This document shows positions 52,144 through 60,876 of a stretch of DNA of 64,000 nucleotides, piece after piece. The stretch is from UBA1181 sp963648205 (GTDB lineage Bacteria > Bacteroidota > Bacteroidia > Bacteroidales > Paludibacteraceae), in the NCBI GenBank assembly GCA_963648205.1, contig CAVJCT010000005.1:62001-126000 (forward strand). Direction: 5' to 3'. A program made the translations under genes and the position numbers. The number at the start of each line of letters is the position of its first letter. Position 1 is the stretch's first letter. The notes below the pieces were generated by a model, which did not search any database, was not told the DNA's origin, and was given only the letters and a program-made list of their open reading frames with translations.

Positions 52144-52491
52144 ATGGATTTGATTAAGGTTGCAGAGCAGGCATTTGCGTCTGGCAAAGAGCTTCCTGAG
52201 TTCAAGAGTGGAGACACCGTAACAGTTGCTTACAAGATTATTGAGGGTAACAAGGAGAGAATTCAGCAATTCCGTGGAGACGTTATTCGTATCAGCGGAC
52301 ACCAAGAGAAGAAACGTTTCACAGTACGTAAGATTTCTGGTGGTGTAGGTGTTGAGAGAATTTTCCCAATGGATTCACCATTCATTGATTCAGTAGTTGT
52401 CAACAAAGTCGGAAAAGTTCGTCGTGCTAAGTTGTACTACTTGCGTCAGCTTACTGGTAAAGCTGCAAGAATCAAGGAGCAAAAAGCATAA
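52144..52491 (+). CDS. rplS: Ribosomal protein L19 (bL19)
   Basis: 115 residues, normal bL19 length. Typical core: FKSGDTVTVAYKIIEGNKER, RIQQFRGDVIRI, KISGGVGVERIFPMDSP and AKLYYLRQLTGKAARIKE. Located at the 30S-50S interface. Not in the usual rpsP-rimM-trmD-rplS operon here; it is a single gene with its own promoter and terminator. Confidence 0.98.
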   Translation: MDLIKVAEQAFASGKELPEFKSGDTVTVAYKIIEGNKERIQQFRGDVIRISGHQEKKRFTVRKISGGVGVERIFPMDSPFIDSVVVNKVGKVRRAKLYYLRQLTGKAARIKEQKA

Positions 52492-52510
52492 TTTGTCTTT
52501 TAGAGCTTAT

Positions 52511-52545
52511 AAAAGGAGATTCTATTGTAGAGTCTCCTTTTTTGT
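52511..52545 (+). terminator. Terminator of rplS
   Basis: AAAAGGAGATTCT (52511-52523) pairs with AGAGTCTCCTTTT (52529-52541), 13 bp with one wobble, followed by a T run. Confidence 0.88.
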
Positions 52546-52622
52546 TTTTTGAAAAGTGCGGAAAGGGAAGTCTGAAAATTGCTTTTAGCGTTGAAAATCT
52601 CGTAAGTCCGTGTAATTTTTCC

Positions 52623-52630
52623 TATATTTG
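52623..52630 (+). promoter_or_regulatory. Promoter -7 box of the envelope-biogenesis operon
   Basis: TATATTTG fits TAnnTTTG, 38 bp before the ATG at 52669. The upstream -33 element is weak. It is the only promoter seen before a tightly spaced series of seven + genes. Confidence 0.55.
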
Positions 52631-52668
52631 TACGTTATCTACAATATAAAGTGTAAATAAGAAATAGA

Positions 52669-54609
52669 ATGAAAAACATTTTCTTCACGGCTGCTTGTTT
52701 GGCTGTATCTGCGATATCATTTGCTGAGTCGGATCCGACGGTGATGACTATAGACGGAGTTGCTATACCGAAGTCGGAGTTTGAGTATATCTACAATAAA
52801 AACAAATCGGTTGCAGCAGGCGAAAGTAAGTCACTCGACGAGTATGTAGATATGTTCATCAACTATAAGATGAAGATAATCGAAGCCAAGAGAGAGAATT
52901 ATGAAGACAAGGCGAATTACCGCTCGGAGTACGAGAAGTATGCGAAGCAGTTGGTGATTCCGTTCGTTCGTGATGAGGAGACGGAGAATGCTTTATTACA
53001 AGAGGCTTTTGAGAGAAAGCAGGAGAGCCGTTTGGTTTCACACATTCTTATCAAAGTGAAGAGTGATGCAGACAGTATGGATGCGTTGAAGCAGATAAAT
53101 TCTATTTACGACGAGTTGCAGAAGGGAATGGACTTTGCGGATGCTGCTAAGAAATATTCTCAATGTCCGTCATCAGCCAATGGAGGAAGTTTAGGATATA
53201 TAAATGTATTTTCAACCGTTTATCCATTTGAGACGGCTGCCTATAATACGCCAGTTGGAAAATACACAAAGCCGATACGTTCAGAGTTTGGTTATCATAT
53301 TATAATGGTGTATGGTGTAAAACCCAATTACAAAGAGCGTCGAGTATCGCATATCTTGATAAAGAATGACAGAGCAGGATATGACAAGACGGCGGATTCG
53401 ATTTTCGTTTTGGCGAAAGATGGAATGGATTTTGTCAAGTTGGCGAAGACCTATTCTGAGGATAAAACGTCTGCGAAGAAAGGCGGCGATTTAGGCTTTG
53501 TCAGTGAAGGTGCATTCCCAACGGAATTTATAAGAGGTGTGAATAATATTGAGAAAGTAGGAGATATTGTCAAGATAGGTACTGCTTTTGGTATTCATAT
53601 TGTGAAGTTGACAGAAGGAAAGAAGTATGAGACGGTTGACGATTGTCCAGAGTTGGCAGAAAAGTTGAAGATGTCTGATCGTATGATTTTCTCTGCGAAA
53701 GCGTTTGAAGAGAAATTGAAGCAAAAATATGGTGTTGAGGTATATCCAGAGGCGCTTCAGATTTTCGAGAAAATCAAATCTGCGGAGACCGACAGTGAAC
53801 GAATCAGTTTGAGCTTCTTCAACATGGATGAGCCATTGTATACGATGAATGGAAATACCTATCCACAGTCTTCTTTTGTGAAATATTTTAATAAGAAGTG
53901 GGCATCGTTTAAGGAAGGAATTCGTGTTGGTCAGATCGATTTGGCGAATAGAAAACCTGGTCAGTTGACGATGGAGAATTTCGTAGAGCGGACTTTTGGC
54001 GATTATCTTTTGGGAGAGTTGGTCGAATTAGAGGAGAAAGACTGGTGGAGAAATGATGCCAACTATAGAAATTTGTTGAATGAGTATGGTGATGGCTTGT
54101 TGTTGTTTGAAATCAGCAATGACAAAGTATGGAATAAAGCGGTGGTAGACACTGCGGGAATAAGGAAGTATTTTGAGGCGAATCGCACGAAGTACACTTG
54201 GGACAAACCTCGTTTCAAAGGAATTTATGCATGCTGTAAGACAGAGGCAATGGCGAAGGAGATTGAAGATTTGATGAATAAAAACAGTATGAAAGACTTG
54301 TTGATAAAGGTTCTGAATTACTATGCTGCAGCAGATAAGGATGCTGTTTATGCAAGAAAAGGATTGTACGAGAAAGGCTCTGTTCCTGCTGTTGACCTGA
54401 AAGTATGGGGAATCGAAGGTTACAAGAGTAGCGTTTATCCATACGTTGTTGTGAGAGGAAAAGTGTTGGATGCTCCAGAAGAGTATAATGATGTCTCAGG
54501 AAAAGTAACTGCCGATTATCAGAATTACTTGGATGAGCAATGGATTAAGTCTTTGAGAGCCAAGTATAAAGTGGAAATCAACAAAGATGTGTTGAAGACC
54601 ATAAAGTAG
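52669..54609 (+). CDS. Periplasmic peptidyl-prolyl isomerase with two parvulin domains
   Basis: 646 residues with signal peptide (about 1-19). An N-terminal SurA/PpiD-like chaperone region (23-110), then parvulin domain 1 (about 121-220; RLVSHILIK ... SEFGYHIIMVYG) and domain 2 (about 225-325; RRVSHILIK ... GTAFGIHIVKL), and a C-terminal region of about 300 residues without known motifs. Helps folding of outer-membrane proteins in the periplasm. First of three SurA-related genes; the next starts 33 bp downstream. Confidence 0.88.
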   Translation: MKNIFFTAACLAVSAISFAESDPTVMTIDGVAIPKSEFEYIYNKNKSVAAGESKSLDEYVDMFINYKMKIIEAKRENYEDKANYRSEYEKYAKQLVIPFVRDEETENALLQEAFERKQESRLVSHILIKVKSDADSMDALKQINSIYDELQKGMDFADAAKKYSQCPSSANGGSLGYINVFSTVYPFETAAYNTPVGKYTKPIRSEFGYHIIMVYGVKPNYKERRVSHILIKNDRAGYDKTADSIFVLAKDGMDFVKLAKTYSEDKTSAKKGGDLGFVSEGAFPTEFIRGVNNIEKVGDIVKIGTAFGIHIVKLTEGKKYETVDDCPELAEKLKMSDRMIFSAKAFEEKLKQKYGVEVYPEALQIFEKIKSAETDSERISLSFFNMDEPLYTMNGNTYPQSSFVKYFNKKWASFKEGIRVGQIDLANRKPGQLTMENFVERTFGDYLLGELVELEEKDWWRNDANYRNLLNEYGDGLLLFEISNDKVWNKAVVDTAGIRKYFEANRTKYTWDKPRFKGIYACCKTEAMAKEIEDLMNKNSMKDLLIKVLNYYAAADKDAVYARKGLYEKGSVPAVDLKVWGIEGYKSSVYPYVVVRGKVLDAPEEYNDVSGKVTADYQNYLDEQWIKSLRAKYKVEINKDVLKTIK

Positions 54610-54642
54610 TTTTAAAAAAATAAGAACTTGAATCAGAGAGCG

Positions 54643-55524
54643 ATGGTAGCAAAGAGGAGGATGTTGGCGGCTTTGAGTATAGTGATGATACTCTTGATGC
54701 TGCCGTCGTGTGATAAAATCAAGAAGAACTGGCGTTTTTGGGTAGACAAGCCGATGGGAGACTTGGTCGCAGAAGTAGGAGAAGAAAAACTATATCAAAG
54801 CGAAATATCGTCGAAGATTGATTTCAAAGGGCTGAGTGAAGCGGACAGTATGATGGCAGAGGATGCCTTCATAAAGAATTGGATTACAGGACGTTTGCTG
54901 TATGACAAGGCTGTTGAGGAGATCGATGATATGGAGGAGATAGACTCATTGGTGGAGACTTATCGTCGAACGATGGTAGTTTACGAATATGAGTTGAAAT
55001 TAGTGAATGACTATATGAGCGACAAGTTGTCCGATGCACAGATGCGAACCTATTACAAGGAGAATCCGCGGTTGTTTAATTTGTCGGAAGGACTTGTGAA
55101 AGGAATGTTGTTGGTAGGATATTCGGATGTGCCAGACTTGAAGGCGATGGAAGCCTTGATGGAGAGTCCCAATGAAGATAACATAGATATGATTTCTTCG
55201 ATGAGTGTGAAGAATGCGTCGAGGTTTGACTATTTTATGGACAAGTGGGTGCCGTTGTCTGAGATCAAGAAGAACTCGCCCCTGATGATTTCGGAAAAAG
55301 ATTTAGAAGAGAATAAACTGTGTACGATTGCCGATTCTACATACACGGTTTATTTCTATGTGAATGAGTTTAAGCGAGCAGGAGACATTCAACCCTACGA
55401 TTATGCCCAGTCGAGGATACGTTCCATTTTGGTTGAGCAGAATAAGACGGATTTCTTGATTGATTATCAGAAGAATCTGTATGAGGCGGGGATAAAGAAG
55501 GGGCATGCAAGACGCTATAAATAA
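54643..55524 (+). CDS. SurA-N-like lipoprotein without isomerase domain
   Basis: 293 residues from ATG 54643 (an in-frame TTG at 54628 is less likely). Lipoprotein signal ending at MLPSC (C23). The region MGDLVAEVGEEKLYQSEIS with the following helices resembles the SurA N-terminal chaperone domain, but no parvulin motif (HILIK, FGYHI) occurs. It sits between two parvulin chaperones with gaps of 33 and 7 bp, so it probably works with them in outer-membrane protein folding (inference). Confidence 0.78.
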   Translation: MVAKRRMLAALSIVMILLMLPSCDKIKKNWRFWVDKPMGDLVAEVGEEKLYQSEISSKIDFKGLSEADSMMAEDAFIKNWITGRLLYDKAVEEIDDMEEIDSLVETYRRTMVVYEYELKLVNDYMSDKLSDAQMRTYYKENPRLFNLSEGLVKGMLLVGYSDVPDLKAMEALMESPNEDNIDMISSMSVKNASRFDYFMDKWVPLSEIKKNSPLMISEKDLEENKLCTIADSTYTVYFYVNEFKRAGDIQPYDYAQSRIRSILVEQNKTDFLIDYQKNLYEAGIKKGHARRYK

Positions 55525-55531
55525 GTAAAAT

Positions 55532-56878
55532 ATGAGTAAGAAGATAATAAATCTGTTAGTCTATATCTGTGTTGCGTTGGGAGTAAATTCTCAGAATAAT
55601 ATCATAGATGAGATTGCGTGGGTAGTAGGAGACGAGGCGATTATGAAATCGGATGTAGAGGAGTATCGTCAGCGTTTGAGATATGAAGGGACGGAGATAG
55701 AGGGCGACCCCTATTGTTTTATTCCCGAGCAGATTGCCTTGCAGAAGTTGTATTTAGACCAAGCAAAGATTGATAGTATTTTTGCGGATGAAAAGTCTGT
55801 AAATACGCAGGTCGAGATGCGTATAAATTACCTGATTGGGCAGATTGGTTCGAAAGAGAAATTGGAGGAATATTTTGGTCAGCCAGTATCGTCATTACGC
55901 GAGGAGTTGACGGAAATGGTTACAAATCAGCAGATTATACAGCAGATGCAACGCAAGTTGGTGAGCAATGTGAAGATTACGCCAGCGGAGGTTGCAGCCT
56001 ACTATAAGACATTGCCGACGGACAGTATTCCGACGGTGCCAATGCAGTTGGAGGTGCAGTTGATAACGATTGCGCCGGTGGTCAGTCAGGCAGCGATTGA
56101 CGATGTGAAGAGCAAGTTGAGAGATTTCCAGAAGCGAGTTGATGCAGGAGAGTCTGAGTTTTCAACGTTGGCGATTTTGTATTCTGAAGATACAGAGTCG
56201 GCTAAGCACGGAGGAGAGTTGGGCTATATGGGAAAAGGACAGTTGGTGCCAGAGTTCGCTTCGGTGGCATTCTCACTGACAGACCCGAAACGAGTATCTA
56301 AGATTGTGGAGACTGAGTTTGGCTATCACATCATTCAATTTATTGATAAACAAGGAGATAAGATAAATTGTCGCCATATTCTGATGAAGCCGAAAGTCTC
56401 TTTTGTGGAGAAAAACGCTGCAAAGATGCGTGCGGATAGTGTGGTGAAAGCGATAAAGGAAGGAGAAGTTACCTTTGAAAATGCAGTCAAATTGTATTCA
56501 ATTGATAAAGGAACGAAGAACAGTGAAGGATTGATGAACAATGCCAAGACTGGTTCTTCACGTTTCCAGATGCAAGATTTACCTGCAGAGGTAGGTCGTG
56601 CGGTGTATGATTTGAAGGAAGGAGAAATTTCGAAGGTGTTCACCATGGTCAATTCTAATGGAAACGAGGTGTATGCCATCGCCAAGGTGAAACAGCTGAT
56701 CAAGGCCCATAAAGCGACGGTTGAGACGGACTATATGGAGATAAAAACCGCTTTTCAAGAGCAGAAAAACAAGGAAGTTTTGGAAGCGTGGATAAAAGAA
56801 AAGCAGAAAGACATATACGTCCGCATTGATGAGAAGTGGAGAAATTGCACATTCCAATATCCAGGTTGGATAAAATAA
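55532..56878 (+). CDS. surA: SurA-type periplasmic chaperone / peptidyl-prolyl isomerase
   Basis: 448 residues, close to E. coli SurA (428). Signal peptide (about 1-20), SurA_N domain (IIDEIAWVVGDEAIMKSDVEE, given as residues 25-45), parvulin domain 1 (about 172-272; HGGELGYMGKGQLVPEF, ETEFGYHIIQF) and parvulin domain 2 (about 280-378; INCRHILMKP). It escorts unfolded outer-membrane proteins to the BAM complex. Starts 7 bp after the lipoprotein gene. Confidence 0.92.
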   Translation: MSKKIINLLVYICVALGVNSQNNIIDEIAWVVGDEAIMKSDVEEYRQRLRYEGTEIEGDPYCFIPEQIALQKLYLDQAKIDSIFADEKSVNTQVEMRINYLIGQIGSKEKLEEYFGQPVSSLREELTEMVTNQQIIQQMQRKLVSNVKITPAEVAAYYKTLPTDSIPTVPMQLEVQLITIAPVVSQAAIDDVKSKLRDFQKRVDAGESEFSTLAILYSEDTESAKHGGELGYMGKGQLVPEFASVAFSLTDPKRVSKIVETEFGYHIIQFIDKQGDKINCRHILMKPKVSFVEKNAAKMRADSVVKAIKEGEVTFENAVKLYSIDKGTKNSEGLMNNAKTGSSRFQMQDLPAEVGRAVYDLKEGEISKVFTMVNSNGNEVYAIAKVKQLIKAHKATVETDYMEIKTAFQEQKNKEVLEAWIKEKQKDIYVRIDEKWRNCTFQYPGWIK

Positions 56879-56910
56879 GGATAGTAAGAATTAAGCAAGA
56901 AGGATAGACA

Positions 56911-58416
56911 ATGAAAAGGCTTCACATTCTGATACTTATAGTTTGCTGTATGGTTTCGATGGCAGGAAATGCGCAGAAAAAACGTACAGTCTTGTTGGAG
57001 CAATGTGAAGAGTTGACATTTGATAAGCAAGGAGGACGGTCGTATCAAGTGTTGCGCGGAAACGTACGATTCCGTCATGAAGACGTGTTGATGTATTGCG
57101 ACAGTGCCTATTTCTATGATGGCGGAAACAATTCGTTTGATGCATTTGGACATGTGAGAGTCGTCCAGACCACGGAGACCTCTATGACGGCAGACAGTGT
57201 TTTCTATGATGGAACGACCACTTTGATGAAAGTCAGAGGTCAGGTTGCGTTACGTTCGGGAACATCGACTTTGAACACCCATTTCCTCGATTTCTACCGA
57301 GATAAGAATTACGGATATTACTATGGAGGAGGTGAGGTCATAGATCAGAACTATCATTTGACCTCGTTCCAGGGATATTATTATGCAGATAACAAGTCGT
57401 ATTTGTTTAAAGACACGGTTGTCTTGACCCATCCCGATTATACGATACATGCAGATTCGTTGCGATATCATCAACCATCGGGCAAGGCAACACTGTTAGG
57501 ACCATCGCTTGTGAAAGGACATAAGTATAAGGTACACACTACGAAAGGGTGGATTTATACCACTACGAATGAAGGAAAATTGTATAATCGGTCGGTCATC
57601 AATTACGAAAAAGGAAAAAGGATGACGGCAGATTCCATCCATTTCAATGCCCAGAAAGGGTGGGTGAAAGCCTATGGACGAGCAGAAGCGCAGGATTCCG
57701 TTCAGAAAGTGATTGTACGAGGAGAGTATATGGAAGGCGATAGCGTTTCGCCGGCCTACGGAAAAGTTTTAGGCAATCCGTATATCGTAGAGTATTCCGA
57801 CAATGACTCCCTCTATTTGAAGGGTGATCAGATGTTTTTCACGCAGAAAGATTCAACATTCCGAGTCTATCACAATGTGTGGTTTTATCGTTCAGATATG
57901 CAGGGAAAGTGTGATTCTTTAGTTTATTATAGCAGTGATTCGATGGCGATAATGTTCCGTGATCCGATTATATGGGCAGAGAAAAATCAGTTGACGGGAG
58001 CCTCGAATATTGAGATTTACATTAAGGATCAGAAGCCTGACCGCATTCACATACCCGAGAAAGCGTTGATCATCCAAGATGAAGATGGTGGAAAATACAA
58101 TCAACTCTGTAGTAAAAAGGCAGATGCCTATTTAGAGAACAGCAAGTTGAGACGAGTGGATATGATCGGAGATGCCACCTCGTTGTATTACACCCGTGAT
58201 GATGACGGTTTGTTGGTAGGAATGAATAAGGCGAGTGGACCAGAAATGTCCATCTTCACGAAAAACAATAAGTTGGACAAGATTATAATGACGCCAGATT
58301 CGGAGGGTACGATGTATCCGCCAGACAAGATTCCAGAAGAGGAGTTGTTTCTGAAAGGTTTTAAATGGAGAGATTCTGAGCGTCCGAAGACGAAAGAGGA
58401 ATTTTTCAGTAAATAA
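56911..58416 (+). CDS. LptA/OstA-like periplasmic protein
   Basis: 501 residues with signal peptide (about 1-21). It has the OstA-like jellyroll repeat pattern: YQVLRGNVRFRHEDVLMYCDSAYFY early (shown here by residues 45-69), then repeated short strands of the type F..G.V.. with DSV/DSL turns to about residue 350. LptA/OstA proteins form the periplasmic bridge that carries lipopolysaccharide from the inner membrane (compare the LptF/G permease at 26923) to LptD. It is 32 bp after surA. Length is twice that of LptA, as in other Bacteroidetes. Confidence 0.85.
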   Translation: MKRLHILILIVCCMVSMAGNAQKKRTVLLEQCEELTFDKQGGRSYQVLRGNVRFRHEDVLMYCDSAYFYDGGNNSFDAFGHVRVVQTTETSMTADSVFYDGTTTLMKVRGQVALRSGTSTLNTHFLDFYRDKNYGYYYGGGEVIDQNYHLTSFQGYYYADNKSYLFKDTVVLTHPDYTIHADSLRYHQPSGKATLLGPSLVKGHKYKVHTTKGWIYTTTNEGKLYNRSVINYEKGKRMTADSIHFNAQKGWVKAYGRAEAQDSVQKVIVRGEYMEGDSVSPAYGKVLGNPYIVEYSDNDSLYLKGDQMFFTQKDSTFRVYHNVWFYRSDMQGKCDSLVYYSSDSMAIMFRDPIIWAEKNQLTGASNIEIYIKDQKPDRIHIPEKALIIQDEDGGKYNQLCSKKADAYLENSKLRRVDMIGDATSLYYTRDDDGLLVGMNKASGPEMSIFTKNNKLDKIIMTPDSEGTMYPPDKIPEEELFLKGFKWRDSERPKTKEEFFSK

Positions 58417-58437
58417 AAAAGGTACGAGAGAGTTTCT

Positions 58438-60861
58438 ATGCGGAAAGTTTTGTTCATATTTTTTGCATTGTGCGGAATTTTATGTCATGTTTCGGCTCGA
58501 CCCTTTCAAGTGAAGGGAGAGGTGAAGGATGATAGCAGAAATCCGTTGCCGTATGTGAATGTGATGGTGAAAGGAACGACGCATGGAAATATGACCGATG
58601 AGAACGGTAAGTATCTGATAAACTGTAATATAGATGAGCAAGATTCGATTACGGTAGTCTTTTCCATCATCGGATATGAAACGAAGGAGAAGCGAGTAGC
58701 CGTCAGAGGAGAAGAGGTGACGGTCAACACCTATTTGTCGGAGAAGACGGAGGTGTTGGAGCAGTATGAGATGAATGCGATACGAAAGCAGGAGACTTCG
58801 ATAGAGTTGTTGGACGTGTCGAATTTGCGATCGATGCCGACAACGACGGGAGGCGGAATTGAGTCGTTGATAGCCACGCAGGCCGGAGTGTCGATGAACA
58901 ATGAACTCAGTTCGCAGTATTCCGTACGAGGCGGAAACTACGACGAGAACAGTGTGTATGTCAATTCGATAGAAGTCTACCGCCCTCTGTTGATACGGTC
59001 AGGTGAGCAGGAAGGACTTTCGTTTGTCAATCCAGATATGGTAGAGTCCGTCTCGTTCTCTTCAGGAGGATTTGGCGTGGAGTATGGTGATAAAATGTCG
59101 TCTGTTTTGGACATTAAATATAAGAAACCAACACACTTTGAAGGTTCAGCCTCCATCTCGTTGTTGGGAGCGTCGGCGTATGTTGGTCATTCCACGAAGA
59201 AATTTTCGCAGATGCATGGATTCCGATATAAAACCTCGTCGTATATGTTGGGATCTATGGAGACCGATGCGGAGTATGACCCTAACTTTTTGGATTATCA
59301 GACCCACTTGACCTACGATTTCAATGACAAATGGTCGTTGTCTTTTTTAGGCAATATTTCAAGAAATGATTATCGATTTGAGCCGATAAGCAGAAGCACC
59401 TCTTTTGGAACGATGAATGAGGTGAAGAATTTCACTGTCTATTTTGATGGTAAGGAGAAAGACCTTTTCCGCACCTACTTTGGTTCGTTCTCTTTAGATT
59501 GTGAGGCAACTGAACGGAGCAAATTCAGTTTGTTGGCATCCGCCTTTCACACAGCGGAAGAAGTGTCGTATGACATAACGGGACAGTATTGGTTGAGTGA
59601 GACGGTGGGCGGTTCTATTTTGATAGATGAAGCGTCGGGAGTTGGCACCTACCATGAGCATGCCAGAGACCGATTGGGTGCGACGGTAACAAATGTGTCG
59701 TTGTTGGGAGAACATAAATTGCCATTCAATGTCTTGAAATGGGGTGCTACCGTTCAAGGCGAGTTCATCGACGATGAAATCAGTGAATGGGAGATGCGAG
59801 ATTCCGCAGGATATTCCATTTCGAAAACAGGAACGAGCAAAGACTATTTAGCGTTGTATGATAATTTGACGGCAGACCCTGATATGCAGTGTTTGCGGGC
59901 ATCTGTCTATCTGCAAGATGCCTATACGAAGCACGGTTTGCGAGGCAAGATGACCTTGACGGGAGGCGTGCGTGTGTCATATTGGAGTTTCAACGATGAG
60001 ATATTGGCGAGTCCGAGGGTTTCCATCGCCTTTTTCCCTAAGAAATATGAAAATTGGGGATTGCGAGCATCGGGAGGTATCTATTATCAGTCGTTATTCT
60101 ATAAAGAAATAAAAAAAGAGACGACGGATGCCTACGGAAATAGTACGATTGAGCTGAATAAGAAAGCCAAGTCGCCACGATCCTATCAGTTGTTGTTAGC
60201 GTCGGACTATTATTTCAAAGTGAAGAAGAACCCATTCAAGTTCACTGTCGAGGCGTATGGAAAGTATATCGACCGAATCATTCCGTATAGTGTTGATAAT
60301 ACGCAGATTACATATCGCGGAGAGAACTGTGCGGATGGATTTGCCGTCGGGTTAGACACGAAATTGTTTGGAGAGTTTGTGCCAGGAACAGACTCGTGGA
60401 TATCCCTTTCTTTTATGCGGACGATGGAGAATATCTATGGCGATGGCAAGGGGTATATTTATCGTCCGACTGACCAGTTGTATAATATTTCTCTCTTCTT
60501 TCAGGACTATTTCCCAGGGTATGACAAGTTGAAAATCAACCTCAAACTGATATGGGCAGACGGTATGCCATTCGGACCAGCGAACGATGAACTCAACAAA
60601 TCGGCGTTTAGGATGAAAGACTATCGAAGGGTGGATATTGGAGCGACCTTCTCATTGCGGAGAGGTGTTGATAAAATAATGCAGAGAAAGTTTTTTTCGT
60701 GGATGAAAGCTTTGTCTTTTAACTTAGATTTTTTTAATTTGCTCGGTATAAAAAATGTTAATTCGTACTATTGGGTTGCCGATGCGTCGGGAAGTCAGTA
60801 TGCAGTTCCGAACTATCTAACGGGGCGTCGAATTAATTTCAAGATACAGATAGACTTTTAA
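58438..60861 (+). CDS. TonB-dependent receptor with carboxypeptidase-like pre-domain
   Basis: 807 residues. Signal peptide (about 1-21), a CarboxypepD_reg-like beta-sandwich (22-108; VKGEVKDDSRNPLPYVNVMV, GKYLINCNI), plug domain (about 118-230; SSQYSVRGGNYDENSVYVN, MVESVSFSSGGFGVEYGD), and a beta barrel ending in FKIQIDF. There is no SusD next to it, and it belongs to the same transcript as LptA/OstA-like and SurA genes, so it may be a housekeeping receptor for an unknown ligand. Different subgroup from the two receptors at 9.6-15 kb. Confidence 0.92.
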   Translation: MRKVLFIFFALCGILCHVSARPFQVKGEVKDDSRNPLPYVNVMVKGTTHGNMTDENGKYLINCNIDEQDSITVVFSIIGYETKEKRVAVRGEEVTVNTYLSEKTEVLEQYEMNAIRKQETSIELLDVSNLRSMPTTTGGGIESLIATQAGVSMNNELSSQYSVRGGNYDENSVYVNSIEVYRPLLIRSGEQEGLSFVNPDMVESVSFSSGGFGVEYGDKMSSVLDIKYKKPTHFEGSASISLLGASAYVGHSTKKFSQMHGFRYKTSSYMLGSMETDAEYDPNFLDYQTHLTYDFNDKWSLSFLGNISRNDYRFEPISRSTSFGTMNEVKNFTVYFDGKEKDLFRTYFGSFSLDCEATERSKFSLLASAFHTAEEVSYDITGQYWLSETVGGSILIDEASGVGTYHEHARDRLGATVTNVSLLGEHKLPFNVLKWGATVQGEFIDDEISEWEMRDSAGYSISKTGTSKDYLALYDNLTADPDMQCLRASVYLQDAYTKHGLRGKMTLTGGVRVSYWSFNDEILASPRVSIAFFPKKYENWGLRASGGIYYQSLFYKEIKKETTDAYGNSTIELNKKAKSPRSYQLLLASDYYFKVKKNPFKFTVEAYGKYIDRIIPYSVDNTQITYRGENCADGFAVGLDTKLFGEFVPGTDSWISLSFMRTMENIYGDGKGYIYRPTDQLYNISLFFQDYFPGYDKLKINLKLIWADGMPFGPANDELNKSAFRMKDYRRVDIGATFSLRRGVDKIMQRKFFSWMKALSFNLDFFNLLGIKNVNSYYWVADASGSQYAVPNYLTGRRINFKIQIDF

Positions 60862-60876
60862 GGGGGATAGAGGCGT

